A stretch of DNA of 64,000 nucleotides from Actinomadura pelletieri DSM 43383 (GCF_003634705.1 NZ_RBWU01000001.1:372001-436000), one strand, 5' to 3'. Shown: positions 54,357 through 63,732, numbered from the stretch's first letter. Numbers and translations are program-made. Notes: a model not told the origin generated them from the letters alone.

Positions 54357-54392
54357 GTATGGTCTGAAATGTATGGTTTGTAGTGAACCGTC
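54357..54392 (+). promoter_or_regulatory. Direct repeat at the catabolic gene promoter
   Basis: GTATGGTCTG (54357) and GTATGGTTTG (54371) are 14 bases apart, followed by GGTTTGTAGTGAACC, an imperfect inverted repeat. They lie 20-50 bases before the first plus-strand catabolic gene and could bind the GntR/FCD regulator encoded at the right edge. Confidence 0.4.
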
Positions 54393-54408
54393 TGGGGTGG
54401 GAGGGCGT

Positions 54409-55092
54409 ATGGGGAGGCAGCCGTTGAGCTGTCCGTTCTTCTTCGCGGTGGGGCTGCGGCCCGTCGCGGAGGAGGCGGAGTTGCGGGCGCTTGTCGACTT
54501 CTATGACGCCGTCCACCTTGCGGAGGTCGTCCGGCTCAACGAGGGGTTCGTCAGTGCGGCGCGGTACGAGTTGACCGAGCCGCTTGATGATGACTCCGTG
54601 CCCTCGCTGTTGGCGGTCTACGGGATCGGGAGCGAGGACGCCGCGCGGCGGTTTCTCGATCGGCAAGGTGAGCGGCGGCCCGTGTACACGCCTGGGCCGC
54701 CGTTGTTCTACAGCGCTCCCGTGGTGTGGCGGATGGTGTGGGAGGCCGCCGGGTCGACCGGCGTGGACGATCTGATGCCCGGCAAGATGGCCATGATCGG
54801 GATGGATCCCGCGGCCGATGCCACCGAGGCCGAGATCGCGGAGTTCGACGACTTCTATACGCGTACCCATCTGCCCGAGATCGTTACGGGGCTCGGGTAC
54901 GACCGGGGCACCCGGTTCCTGCTCTGGCACGAGTTCACGCATCCCGCGCCCGGTTGTCCCCGGTACAACGCGGTGTACGAGGCAGAGGACCCGAATCCGC
55001 GCCCGCCGGGCGTGCCGCCGCTCTCGTCCGGGCCGCGGGCCTGGGAGGAGCGCCAGGTCAGGTGGCGGGTGAAGTACCGGCGGGCCGCCTGA
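54409..55092 (+). CDS. Duplicated EthD-like dimeric alpha/beta-barrel protein
   Basis: 227 residues with two ferredoxin-like halves sharing a signature: VDFYDAVHLAEVVRLNEGF near residue 30 and FDDFYTRTHLPEIVTGLGYDRGTRF near 150. This FYxxxHxPE pattern is typical of EthD and related small barrel proteins that act in aromatic or ether degradation. A single-chain pseudo-dimer is inferred. A diverged paralogue sits at 61233. GGGAGG precedes the ATG. First of a three-gene plus-strand unit. Confidence 0.72.
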   Translation: MGRQPLSCPFFFAVGLRPVAEEAELRALVDFYDAVHLAEVVRLNEGFVSAARYELTEPLDDDSVPSLLAVYGIGSEDAARRFLDRQGERRPVYTPGPPLFYSAPVVWRMVWEAAGSTGVDDLMPGKMAMIGMDPAADATEAEIAEFDDFYTRTHLPEIVTGLGYDRGTRFLLWHEFTHPAPGCPRYNAVYEAEDPNPRPPGVPPLSSGPRAWEERQVRWRVKYRRAA

Positions 55093-55121
55093 GCGGGCGG
55101 CTCTTCCAGGCAGGGAGAGAC

Positions 55122-55997
55122 ATGTCATCGGTGACGATCGGGGTTGGGCGGACGCGGGTGTCGCATGTCAGCGACGGCGTGGCTCGGGGGCCGCGCAAGT
55201 ACTGGTTCACGGGTGTGGATCCGGCGGAGTGGATGCCCGCCGTGGGTGTTTCCGAGCCTGACGCGGCGTTCACCGTGACGTTCGGCGGGTTCGTCGTCAC
55301 GGGTGATGGGCATGTCACCGTCGTTGATGCGGGCTACGGGCATCGGGCGCATGAGGTCCCCGGGCTTGCGGACGCCGGTGAGATGCCCGCGGCGATGGCC
55401 GCGCTCGGCATCGAGCCGGGGGACGTCGACCAGGTCGTCATGACGCATCTGCATTCTGATCACTGCGGGTGGCTGATCAAGGACGACGAGGGCGCTCTCA
55501 CGTTCCCGAACGCGACCGTATTCATTAATGAGCGCGAGGTCGCCTATTGGACGAGTGATGAGGTCGATGCCATCGCGTTCAATTCCAGTGTGGCCGGTGA
55601 GGTTCGGCCGCGGCTTCGGGCTGTGAAGGACGCCGGGCGGTTGCACACGTTCGACGGTGAGCTTCGGTTGTCCGATGCGGTGAGTGTGCTGCCTACGCAC
55701 GGGCACACGCCGGGGCATGTGTCGGTGCTGGTCGCGGACGGTGATGAGGCCGCGATCCTGGCCGGGGACGTCCTGCATCATCCCGCGCACGTGGATCATC
55801 CGTGCTGGCTGCCGTCCGTCGAGTACGAACCGGCGGAGTCGACGCGCAGCCGGAAGCGGATCGCCGCTCTCGCGGCCGATCGCAAGGCGAAGATTCTCGC
55901 TCCGCATTTTCCCCTTCCGACCATCGTCGACGTGGACCGTGGCCCGGACGGTCACGTGCGGAGCACCCTGACCCACGACGTGGAGGACGCGACATGA
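55122..55997 (+). CDS. MBL-fold metallohydrolase
   Basis: 291 residues. The zinc motif HLHSDHCGW is intact; further ligands are likely in LPTHGHTPGHVSVLV and ILAGDVLHHPAH. N-terminal strands run VTIGVGRTRVSHVSD. This is the MBL subgroup with lactonase and ester hydrolase members (AHL-lactonase-like spacing). In this cluster it may open a lactone or hydrolyse a thioester. AGGGAGAG lies just before the ATG, and the stop overlaps the next start (ATGA). Confidence 0.88.
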   Translation: MSSVTIGVGRTRVSHVSDGVARGPRKYWFTGVDPAEWMPAVGVSEPDAAFTVTFGGFVVTGDGHVTVVDAGYGHRAHEVPGLADAGEMPAAMAALGIEPGDVDQVVMTHLHSDHCGWLIKDDEGALTFPNATVFINEREVAYWTSDEVDAIAFNSSVAGEVRPRLRAVKDAGRLHTFDGELRLSDAVSVLPTHGHTPGHVSVLVADGDEAAILAGDVLHHPAHVDHPCWLPSVEYEPAESTRSRKRIAALAADRKAKILAPHFPLPTIVDVDRGPDGHVRSTLTHDVEDAT

Positions 55998-56545
55998 CCG
56001 ACCCGCGCATCAGCCCTGTTGACGTGGACGCCTACCACCGGCTCGAACGCGAACTGTTCGGTGATGAGGCGCTCACGGGAACCGCCCATGTGTCCCGTAC
56101 GTGGGCGCACAGCCCCGGGCTGACGAAGGCGCAGCGTCCCCTACAGAACTACCTGCTCGGTCAGTCGCCGCTTCCCGCACGCGACCGCGAGCTGGCCATT
56201 CTTCGCGTCGCCTGGCTGAGCCAGTGCGAGTACGCCTTCGGCCAGCACGTGCGGATGGGTGGGGCCGCCGGGCTGACCACGGAGGAGATCGAGCGCGTCC
56301 CGCAGGGCCCGAGTGCCGAGGGCTGGACGGAGTTCCAGTCGACGCTCCTCCAGGCTGTCGACGAGTTGCACGCCCACGGCCGCCTGACGGAACCGACCTG
56401 GACGGCCCTGGCCGAGACCTACGATGAGGCCCGGCTTCTGGACCTCATCGCGGTCATCGGCCGTTACTGGACCGTCGCCGCGATGCTCAACACGGTCAAC
56501 GTCCAGCCGGAACCCGGCCTGCCCACCTTCCCGCCGAACCGGTAG
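55994..56545 (+). CDS. Carboxymuconolactone decarboxylase/AhpD-like protein
   Basis: 183 residues, all-helical. The family core is RDRELAILRVAWLSQCEYAFGQHVRMG; the AhpD CxxC pair is absent (one Cys then Glu), which favours the CMD-type or an unknown activity over a peroxidase. ATGA overlap with the MBL gene. Its stop is 3 bases from the convergent aldehyde dehydrogenase stop. Confidence 0.85.
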   Translation: MTDPRISPVDVDAYHRLERELFGDEALTGTAHVSRTWAHSPGLTKAQRPLQNYLLGQSPLPARDRELAILRVAWLSQCEYAFGQHVRMGGAAGLTTEEIERVPQGPSAEGWTEFQSTLLQAVDELHAHGRLTEPTWTALAETYDEARLLDLIAVIGRYWTVAAMLNTVNVQPEPGLPTFPPNR

Positions 56546-56548
56546 GGG

Positions 56549-58003
56549 TCAGCCGACGTCGATCGCGAGGGTCTTGACCTGGCTGAACTCGTCGAGGACC
56601 CAGTGGCCGCCGAGCCGGCCCCGGCCGGAGCGGCGGCCGGCCGCGCCGCCGAACGGCATGCTGTACTCCCAGAAGTTGGAGGTGTCGTTCACCACCACCA
56701 GGCCGCAGTCGATGCGCTCGCCGATCTTGAAGGCCTTGGCGAGGTTCGTGGTGAACAGCGCGCCGACCAGCCCGTAGTCACCGGTGTTCGCGGCGGCGAG
56801 CATGTCCTCCTCGTCGTCGAAGACCGAGAGGGAGGCGACCGGGCCGAAGGTCTCCTCGGTGAAGAGGGCGGCGTCACGGCCGACGGAGGTGATGACGGTG
56901 GGCGGGAAGTAGAAGCCGTCCCGGTCCTGGATGCGCCGGCCGCCGGTCACGACGTTCGCGCCGCGCTCCTGGGCGTCCTGGATCAACCGGTCGTACCGGG
57001 CGATGCCTGACTCCAGGTGAACGGGGCCCATCGTGACGTCGGGGTCCAGCGGGGAGCCGATGACGGTGTCCGCGGCCCGCTTAGCCAGCAGTTGGGTGAG
57101 TTCGTCCGCGCGGGACGCGGCCACCAGGACCTTGCCCGCCGCGCTGCACACCTGACCGGCGTTCCAGAACGCGGCGTTGGAGATGGCCGCCGCGGCGACG
57201 TCCAGGTCGGCGTCGTCGAGAACGACCATGGGTGAGTTTCCGCCCAGCTCCAGGAGGAGCTTCTTGTCCCAGGCGGCCTGGGCGATGGCCCGGCCGGTCC
57301 CGCTGCCGCCGGTGAAGCCGACCGCGACGATTCCGGGGTGCGTCACCAGGTGGCTCGCGACCTCGACCTCTTGGGTGATGACCAGTTGCAGCAGTTCCTG
57401 GGGGAAGTCCGCCGTCAGGAGGATCTCCCGGAACTTCGCCGCCACGACGGCCGTGGTCGGAGCGGGCTTCCACACGACGGCGTTGCCGGACGCGAGGGCC
57501 GGGCCGATGTACTCGACCGGGATGTTCACCGGGAAGTTCCACGGGGTGATGACCGCCCACACTCCCAGTCCCTCGCGGCGGACGATCACCCGCTTGTTCT
57601 CGTCCTGCACATGCGGGACCTCACCGCCGTGGGCGAGCAGGTTCTCCGCGGCCATCTCCAGCCCGCGGACGGCGAACAGGATCTCGCCCAGGGCCTCGGC
57701 GAGCGGCTTGCCGTGTTCGGTGGAGAGTACCTTCGCGAGTTCCTCGTGCGAGGCGTGCAGCGCCCGCGCCGCCGAGCGGCACCATTCGGCGCGGGTGGCG
57801 GGACGTGCGCCGCGGGTCTTCTGGAAGGCCGCCGCGGCGCTGGCGACGGCGGCGTCCACGTCGGCGACCGACGCCGCCGCCAGATCGGTGAAGGGCCGTC
57901 CCTCGGCGGGGTTGGTCGCCGGGTAGTGGGTGTCGGTCTCGCGCCACGATCCGTCGATCCAGGACGAGAAGAGGTCGGCGCCCGAAGGCGTGGTGACTGT
58001 CAT
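56549..58003 (-). CDS. NAD(P)-dependent aldehyde dehydrogenase
   Basis: 484 residues. Cofactor and catalytic residues: VITPWNFPVNIP, KPAPTTA, FTGGSGTGRAI, general-base Glu in LLELGGNSP, nucleophile Cys in NAGQVCSAAGK, ETFGPVASLSV. Closest in style to succinate-semialdehyde or benzaldehyde-type dehydrogenases. Last gene of the six-gene minus-strand operon, 22 bases after the CoA-transferase gene, with a GGAAAGGA ribosome site. It should oxidise an aldehyde intermediate of the pathway. Confidence 0.93.
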   Translation of the reverse strand: MTVTTPSGADLFSSWIDGSWRETDTHYPATNPAEGRPFTDLAAASVADVDAAVASAAAAFQKTRGARPATRAEWCRSAARALHASHEELAKVLSTEHGKPLAEALGEILFAVRGLEMAAENLLAHGGEVPHVQDENKRVIVRREGLGVWAVITPWNFPVNIPVEYIGPALASGNAVVWKPAPTTAVVAAKFREILLTADFPQELLQLVITQEVEVASHLVTHPGIVAVGFTGGSGTGRAIAQAAWDKKLLLELGGNSPMVVLDDADLDVAAAAISNAAFWNAGQVCSAAGKVLVAASRADELTQLLAKRAADTVIGSPLDPDVTMGPVHLESGIARYDRLIQDAQERGANVVTGGRRIQDRDGFYFPPTVITSVGRDAALFTEETFGPVASLSVFDDEEDMLAAANTGDYGLVGALFTTNLAKAFKIGERIDCGLVVVNDTSNFWEYSMPFGGAAGRRSGRGRLGGHWVLDEFSQVKTLAIDVG

Positions 58004-58025
58004 GGTGATCCTTTCCTCGGCGCCT

Positions 58026-60323
58026 TCATGGTCGGTCGGCGGGCAGGGCGGCGTCCATCTCGATCAGGCTCGCGAGTACCGCCTCCTGGTCCTGCCCGAG
58101 GTTCGGTGCGGGAGCCGGGTCCGGTGGGGTGTAGTCGCGCATCGTGAACGGGAATCCCTTGCGGCGGGAGTTTCGGTCGCCGAGGAAGACCCGCCGTTCA
58201 CGGAATCGTGGTTCGCGTCCGCGTTCGGCCGCCGAGAGCACCGGCGCGTTGGCCACGCCCGCCTCGGTCAGCGCGTGGACGCACTCCGCCCGTGGCCGGG
58301 CGCGGGTCCATGCCTCGACCAGTTCGTCGACGAGGGCCTCGTGCTCCCACCACCACTGTTCGGATCTGTCCGTCAGCACCGCGGGGGCGATGAGGTTCGC
58401 GAGCGCGTCCCGGTCGGCCTGGCGGTGACAGGCGATCGCGACCCACTGGCCGTCGCCCGCGCAGGGGTAGACGTCGTGCGGGGTACCGCCGGGACGCCGG
58501 TTGCCGGTGGGCTCGGGGACGACGCCCGTCGCCGCGTGCTCCGCGATCCGGTCGGCGAGCGTCCAGGTGATGAGTTCGCGCTGTGAGACGTCCAGGTGGA
58601 CGCCGCGAACGCCACGCTCCAGGCAGTAGGCGACGAGCGCGGCGCCGAAGAGGGACGCCGCCTGGTCGGGGTAGTTGACCTCGCCGGACGACCACATGGG
58701 ACCACCATCCGGGTATCCCGTCACGGACGCCAGCCCCGAGAGGAGATCGAGCGTCGATCCGTACGACCGGCGACCCGCCTCGGGTCCTTCCTGCCCCTGG
58801 CTGGAAAGGGACAGGTAGACGAGCCGTGGATTGATCGCGCGCAGGGTCTCGAAGTCGGCCCCGAGCCGTCTGGTCACGCCGACGGTGAAGTTCTCGATCA
58901 CGACGTCGGCGCGGGCGGCGAGCCGGTGCAGCGTCTCGCGGTCGGCCTCGGTCTTGAGTTCCAGCACCACGCCCAGCTTGCCCGCGTTGTTGGACTCGAA
59001 CATGGGCGAGACGTCCAGGCCGTTCGTGCCCGGGGCCTGGCCCGCCACGGGCCACTGCCGGAACGGGTCCGGATGGCTCGCCGACTCCACCTTGATCACC
59101 GTGGCGCCGTAGTCGGCGAGCAGCCGTCCGGTGGCCGCGCCCGCCGTGATCGTTCCAAGGTCGAGGACGGTCACGCCGGCCAGTGGGGCTTCCTGGCCGT
59201 TCGGGGGCGGCGGCGCCGGCCGTGCGGTCCAGGTGGGGACGGCGTCGTTGAGGGCCGGGGGTGGTCCGGAGCGCCAGGGCAGTCCCGTGGCGCGGGCCGG
59301 GGGGCCGACCGGCGCGGTCGTTCTGCCGTCTTGGCCTGGGCCGCGAAAGAAGCCGCGCGATCGGTACTGTCCGTCTTCGCGCAGGTCTTCCAGGTCGGCG
59401 CTGAAGCCGACGGCGAGCCCGAGCGCCTGTGCGCGCTCGTAGATCGTCCGCTTCGGCAGGTCCGCCGCCCATCGCTCGATCACCGGCCACCACTGCTCCG
59501 GATCGTGAGACGACGTCGGCGCCGACCCGTTGACCAGTTCGATCAGCACGTCCCACTGGTCGGGATGGAAGATGACGCCGACCCAGCCGTCCGCCGCCCG
59601 GACGATCCGCCACTGCCCGGCCGTGGCTCCGGTGCGCGTCGGCGCGGTACCGGCGACGGCGGTCTCGATGTCGCTCTTCCAGTCGATGTACGCCGCGACG
59701 TCGCAGAGGGCGACGTCGACCACGTCGCCTCCGCCGCCGAGCGCGCGGCGGCGGAGGGCGAGCATGGCGCCGAGGAGGCCCGCGAAGGCGCCGGCGTGCG
59801 CCGCCTGTTCCCCGCCGAGACTCAGCGGGGCGCGGTCCGGCTCGCCGATCATCGCGGCGAGGCCCCCGTGGCACTCGGCGAGCAGGCTGTCACCGGGGTG
59901 GTCGGAGCGCGGGTCGTCGAGGCCGGCCGCGGTGATGCTCACCGCGACAAGGCCCGGCCAGGCGCCGCGGATCCCCGGCGCGGTCAGCCCGGCGGTCCGT
60001 GCCCGGGCGGGGCCGAGATCGGTGAGCAGGACGTCGGCACGTTCCAACAAATGGTTCAGCGTCGTCCGGCCGTCCGCCGTGTCGAGGTCGGCGACCACGC
60101 TGCGCTTGTCCGCGTCGAGGCTGGCGAACGTGAGGCCGACGCCGTGCCCGTCCAGCGGGGGCCGCGTTCGCAACGCGTCCCCGCCGGGCGGCTCGCACAG
60201 GATCACCTCGTGTCCGAGGCCCGCCAGGAGCCGCCCGCAGATCTTCGTGGCGACACCGCCGGACAGCTCGACGACCCGTAGCGCGTTCGGGTCGCCGCCC
60301 CGTTCCTCGTCTGGGGGTTCCAT
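58026..60323 (-). CDS. Fused double family III (CaiB/BaiF) CoA-transferase
   Basis: 765 residues, two CoA-transferase III domains in one chain (about 15-345 and 375-750). The C-terminal half has the expected start VTVLDLGTITAGAATGRLLADYGATVIKVE, NAGKLGVVLELKTE, and the catalytic Asp553 in NYPDQAASLFGA. The matching N-terminal segment, HAGAFAGLLGA, has Gly where the Asp should be, so only one half is likely catalytic. The fusion may mimic the interlocked dimer. It transfers CoA to a carboxylic acid to start or continue degradation. Three bases after the amidohydrolase gene. Confidence 0.88.
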   Translation of the reverse strand: MEPPDEERGGDPNALRVVELSGGVATKICGRLLAGLGHEVILCEPPGGDALRTRPPLDGHGVGLTFASLDADKRSVVADLDTADGRTTLNHLLERADVLLTDLGPARARTAGLTAPGIRGAWPGLVAVSITAAGLDDPRSDHPGDSLLAECHGGLAAMIGEPDRAPLSLGGEQAAHAGAFAGLLGAMLALRRRALGGGGDVVDVALCDVAAYIDWKSDIETAVAGTAPTRTGATAGQWRIVRAADGWVGVIFHPDQWDVLIELVNGSAPTSSHDPEQWWPVIERWAADLPKRTIYERAQALGLAVGFSADLEDLREDGQYRSRGFFRGPGQDGRTTAPVGPPARATGLPWRSGPPPALNDAVPTWTARPAPPPPNGQEAPLAGVTVLDLGTITAGAATGRLLADYGATVIKVESASHPDPFRQWPVAGQAPGTNGLDVSPMFESNNAGKLGVVLELKTEADRETLHRLAARADVVIENFTVGVTRRLGADFETLRAINPRLVYLSLSSQGQEGPEAGRRSYGSTLDLLSGLASVTGYPDGGPMWSSGEVNYPDQAASLFGAALVAYCLERGVRGVHLDVSQRELITWTLADRIAEHAATGVVPEPTGNRRPGGTPHDVYPCAGDGQWVAIACHRQADRDALANLIAPAVLTDRSEQWWWEHEALVDELVEAWTRARPRAECVHALTEAGVANAPVLSAAERGREPRFRERRVFLGDRNSRRKGFPFTMRDYTPPDPAPAPNLGQDQEAVLASLIEMDAALPADRP

Positions 60324-60326
60324 CGG

Positions 60327-61220
60327 CTAGCGCGCCGTCTCGGTGGCGCCCGGGTCGGTGCGCTCCCACTCGAAGCCGCCCTCGGGACGGGGCCAGTTCA
60401 ACACCTCGACCGCCGTCCGGCCGAGGATCCAGACCTTGTCCTCCTCACTGAGGAAGTCGAGCGTGTACCGGACGTGGTCGAGGTTCTCCCGCCAGGTCGC
60501 CCCGCGCACCCGCGTCGTGTCCGACGCCCACATGAGCCGCTGCGGCCCGTAGGCGTCGTAGACGCGGCGCAGCGTCGGGGTCAGCGACGGGTACGGGTAC
60601 GGCTCGGACGTGTAGTCGGGGATCGCGGAGAACTTCATGTAGACGTTCGGGTACTTCACCAGCGGGAAGATGTCGTCGATGTACGCCCACAGGTCCTGGG
60701 TGTCCGGATCACCGATGATCAGGCCCATATGGTCGACGATCAGCTTGAGGTCGGGGTGCCGTTCCGCGATCCCGGCGACCTTGCGGACCTCGGGGCCGTA
60801 GATCAGCAGCATCAGCGGGATGCCGAGCCGTTCCGCGGCCTCCCAGAACCACGGGAACGTGTCGACGTCGATCCAGTCACGGCCGCGGAAGTCCGGGTAG
60901 CTCATCCGGATACCGCGCATGTAGGGGTTGTCGAACCAGCGCTCGATGCGCTCGCGGTCCGGGTCCCACAGGTTGAACCTGCCCATCACCCCGAAACGGC
61001 CGGGGTGCTCGGCGGCCCAGCCGAGCGCCGGAGTGTTGTCGTCCCCCGCCCAGATGGCCGGGACGATCGCCACGGCGTCGATGCCGAGCGCGTCCATCCG
61101 CGGCAGGATCTGCTTCGGCGTGGACTCCGGTTTCCCGTTGTAGGACTCCCCGATGTCCGGCCAGGGCCGGTCCGGAGTGTTGGGCAGGAACATGTGGATC
61201 TGGGTGTCGAGGATGAACAT
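60327..61220 (-). CDS. Amidohydrolase_2-family protein
   Basis: 297 residues, TIM barrel. The N-terminal DTQIHMF replaces the usual DxHxH (the first His is Gln), LKLIVDHMGL and LMWASDTTR supply the later His and Asp. Related proteins are ACMSD-like decarboxylases or lactone hydrolases. The altered first metal motif leaves a single-metal centre or a reduced one. Within the operon, 12 bases after the EthD-like gene. Confidence 0.85.
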   Translation of the reverse strand: MFILDTQIHMFLPNTPDRPWPDIGESYNGKPESTPKQILPRMDALGIDAVAIVPAIWAGDDNTPALGWAAEHPGRFGVMGRFNLWDPDRERIERWFDNPYMRGIRMSYPDFRGRDWIDVDTFPWFWEAAERLGIPLMLLIYGPEVRKVAGIAERHPDLKLIVDHMGLIIGDPDTQDLWAYIDDIFPLVKYPNVYMKFSAIPDYTSEPYPYPSLTPTLRRVYDAYGPQRLMWASDTTRVRGATWRENLDHVRYTLDFLSEEDKVWILGRTAVEVLNWPRPEGGFEWERTDPGATETAR

Positions 61221-61232
61221 GCCTTCCCCCTC

Positions 61233-62015
61233 TTAAGGTCGCCGAACGGATGCTCCGGCCGGGGACGTCTCCCGTGGAACGGACGAGATGTGCCGGTACC
61301 AGAGCCGCCACGGCGTCGTCTTCCTCGGCCAGGAGGCGGGGCCCGGGGTCCAGGTGCCCGCCTTCAGCAGGCGCATGGTCGTGGAAATGTCCTCGTCGGT
61401 GGCGCCCGGCTGCTCGTAGACGACGAGAAAGCGCGGGCAACGAGGCTCTGGGTATTCGAGGGTCCGCCGCAGCTTGTACCGGGTCCCCCGGCTGAAGCCG
61501 CCGATGGACACCGCCTCCGGCATGTGGACGCCGGTGTAGAACTCGTCGAACTCGTCCAGGTCGTCGCCGATGTCCGGGGGCGGCTCGATTCCGATGACGT
61601 AGATCGCGCCCGGGGTGGTCGTCGCGGGCGCGCTCTCCGCGACCTTCTCGTAGACGACCCGCCAGCGGTGGGTGAGCAGGTCCGGCCAGAGCGGCGGGTC
61701 GTTGGAGTAGCGCGGACGGGTGCCCTCGGGGGCGGTCGTCCCGGCGAGGTACTGTTCGACCGCCTCCTCGCTCTCGACCTCGTACGCCGCCAGGTACGAC
61801 GCGCCGAAGTCACCGCGCTCGTCCGGCAACTGGAGGGCGTAGCGGTGCGCGGCCGTGAACCCCGGATATCGCGCGAGGACCTCGGGAACGTGCGTCTCGT
61901 CGTAGAACCGGTTGAACCGCGCGAGGTCCGCCGGGTCGGAGCTGCCGAAGTCGAGCGCGATCCAGTACAGGAACCTGTTCGAGAACGGCAGCTCCGCGCT
62001 GGTGGGACGGGTCAT
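61233..62015 (-). CDS. Second duplicated EthD-like alpha/beta-barrel protein
   Basis: 260 residues with the same twofold layout as the protein at 54409: ARFNRFYDETHVPEVLARYPGF in half one and FDEFYTGVHMPEAVSIGGFSRGTRYKL in half two. The matched signatures show the two genes are paralogues placed in the two converging arms of the locus. Start overlaps the DUF35 gene stop (ATGA). Confidence 0.75.
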   Translation of the reverse strand: MTRPTSAELPFSNRFLYWIALDFGSSDPADLARFNRFYDETHVPEVLARYPGFTAAHRYALQLPDERGDFGASYLAAYEVESEEAVEQYLAGTTAPEGTRPRYSNDPPLWPDLLTHRWRVVYEKVAESAPATTTPGAIYVIGIEPPPDIGDDLDEFDEFYTGVHMPEAVSIGGFSRGTRYKLRRTLEYPEPRCPRFLVVYEQPGATDEDISTTMRLLKAGTWTPGPASWPRKTTPWRLWYRHISSVPRETSPAGASVRRP

Positions 62016-62452
62016 GCGGCGGGCTCCGGGCTTTCCACGGCGAACTTGAGGATCGTCCGGTCGCTGAAGCCCGGCTGGAACACCGCCCGGACGGGCAGGT
62101 CGAAGGCGAGTTCGTCCGGCGGGTCCACGAGGGTGCTGATGACGGGCGGCCCCTCGTCGAGCTTGATGTAGGCCACCAGGTAGGGCCTGACCCCGTCGAA
62201 GGCGCTGAGGTACCGCTGGTGCATCCGGAGCCAGGACCACAGCCGGCCCTTCCCGCTGACCGCGCGCCAGGTGAAGGAGCCGGACAGGCAGCGCGGACAC
62301 ACCTCGCTGTCGGGGAAGCGGTATTCGCCGCACTCGTCGCAGCACTGCAACCGCAGTTCGTGCGCGGCCAGACCGTCCCAGTACGGCCGGTTCTCCGGGG
62401 TGATCTCCGGTAGGAGCTTCTCGTATTCCTCGGCGATGCTCTGGACGTTCAT
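62012..62452 (-). CDS. DUF35 Zn-ribbon/OB-fold protein (thiolase partner)
   Basis: 146 residues. Zinc ribbon CDECGEYRFPDSEVCPRC, then an OB fold (GKGRLWSWLRMHQRYLSAF, PYLVAYIKLDEGPPVISTLVD). DUF35 proteins pair with thiolase-like enzymes (ChsH2-Ltp2 aldolase, BbsA/B thiolase). It overlaps the thiolase-like gene by ATGA, confirming the pair. Confidence 0.92.
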   Translation of the reverse strand: MNVQSIAEEYEKLLPEITPENRPYWDGLAAHELRLQCCDECGEYRFPDSEVCPRCLSGSFTWRAVSGKGRLWSWLRMHQRYLSAFDGVRPYLVAYIKLDEGPPVISTLVDPPDELAFDLPVRAVFQPGFSDRTILKFAVESPEPAA

Positions 62453-63600
62453 CGGGCGGCCGCCTCGTCGTTTGTCAGGATGTGTGAGGTGACGATCGGC
62501 GACGCGCACATGTACTGCACCGTCGCGCATCCGGGCACCTGCCTGGCGCCGGCCTCGCCGCGTAGCTGGCGCACCGCCTCGACATGGTGCGCCCAGCCCT
62601 GCATGTAGCTCTCGCTGGTATGGCCGCCCGCCGTGTTCAGCGGGCGCGCGCCGTCGTAGTGGATCTTCTTCTCGTCCACCCAGCGCCATGCCTCGCCGCG
62701 CGGCGCGTGGTTGAAGCCTTCGAGGGTGAACAGGATGGTGGGCGTGAAGTTGTCGTAGATCTGCAAGCAGTCGACCTCCTCCGGCGCGATTCCGGTCTGC
62801 CGGTAGAGCCGGCTCGCCACGTCCTGGCAGGCGGAGTAGAAGAAGTCCTCCGCGGTGTAGTGGTTGGTGACGTGCGCCATGCCCGCCGTCCCGGCGACGC
62901 GGACCGGTGGCTTGCGCAGCGACCGGGCGCGCTCCATCGAGGTGACGATGAAGGCGACGGCGCCGTCGTTGATGAGGCAGTAGTCGAGGAGCCGCAGCGG
63001 TTCGGCGATGAACCTGGACTGCATGTAGTCCTCGCGGGTGAACTCCTCCTGGAACACGGCGACCGGGTTGAGCGCGGCATGGCGGCGGTTGTTGACCGCC
63101 AGCGGAGCCAGCGCGTCCTCGCTCGCCCCGTACATCCCCCGGTAGCGCTGGTACATCAGGGCGACGTAGGCGCCCGGGGAGGTCATGCCGTACATCTCGT
63201 CGTAGGCGGCGGTCGGGCCGCCGCCGTCGCCGCCGTACGTCACCTTCGCCGACCGGCCGTTGTTGCCGTAGACGCAGGCGACCACGTCGACGGTGCCGCT
63301 CGCGATCAGCGCGACGGCCTCCTGGAGGGCGAGGCCGCTCATGCGGCCCGTGCCTTCGAGGTCGTGGACGAAGCGGGGGTTCCGGAGGCCGACCACGGTG
63401 GCCAGCCGGTCGTACTGGACTCGGGAGCAGATCAGGCCGTCGATCTCGTTCTTGTCGATTCCGCAGTCCTCGATCGCCTCCCGCAGGGCGCCGGCCGCCA
63501 GGGCGTAGGCGTCCCGTGGACGTTCCGTCTTCGCGTAGAGGGCACGGAAGTCCGACTGCCCTACGCCAACGATCGCGATCTCAGCTGACTCGTGCTGCAT
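62449..63600 (-). CDS. Thiolase-like / lipid-transfer-type protein (Ltp2-like)
   Basis: 383 residues from an ATG with GGAGAG 4 bases upstream. Thiolase fold: IAIVGVGQSDFRALY, LREAIEDCGIDKNEIDGLI, LQEAVALIASGTVDVVACVYG, and C-terminal LNTAGGHTSESYMQGWAHHVEA. The usual thiolase GHPxGxSG loop is replaced by GGHTSESYM and no obvious nucleophilic Cys is in place, as in Ltp2-like retro-aldolases. Together with DUF35 it probably cleaves a beta-hydroxyacyl-CoA. First gene of the operon. Confidence 0.87.
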   Translation of the reverse strand: MQHESAEIAIVGVGQSDFRALYAKTERPRDAYALAAGALREAIEDCGIDKNEIDGLICSRVQYDRLATVVGLRNPRFVHDLEGTGRMSGLALQEAVALIASGTVDVVACVYGNNGRSAKVTYGGDGGGPTAAYDEMYGMTSPGAYVALMYQRYRGMYGASEDALAPLAVNNRRHAALNPVAVFQEEFTREDYMQSRFIAEPLRLLDYCLINDGAVAFIVTSMERARSLRKPPVRVAGTAGMAHVTNHYTAEDFFYSACQDVASRLYRQTGIAPEEVDCLQIYDNFTPTILFTLEGFNHAPRGEAWRWVDEKKIHYDGARPLNTAGGHTSESYMQGWAHHVEAVRQLRGEAGARQVPGCATVQYMCASPIVTSHILTNDEAAAR

Positions 63601-63732
63601 GCGTCTCTCCGGTCGGTTGGCCCTTGGTCGCCGGTCCGAGTTCGGGCACGATCGTTCGGGCACGATCAGTTCAGGGTTCGGCGTGGCCCGGTCAGGCCGG
63701 GTACGCGACGAACCGACGCCCGCCCGGAGCGG

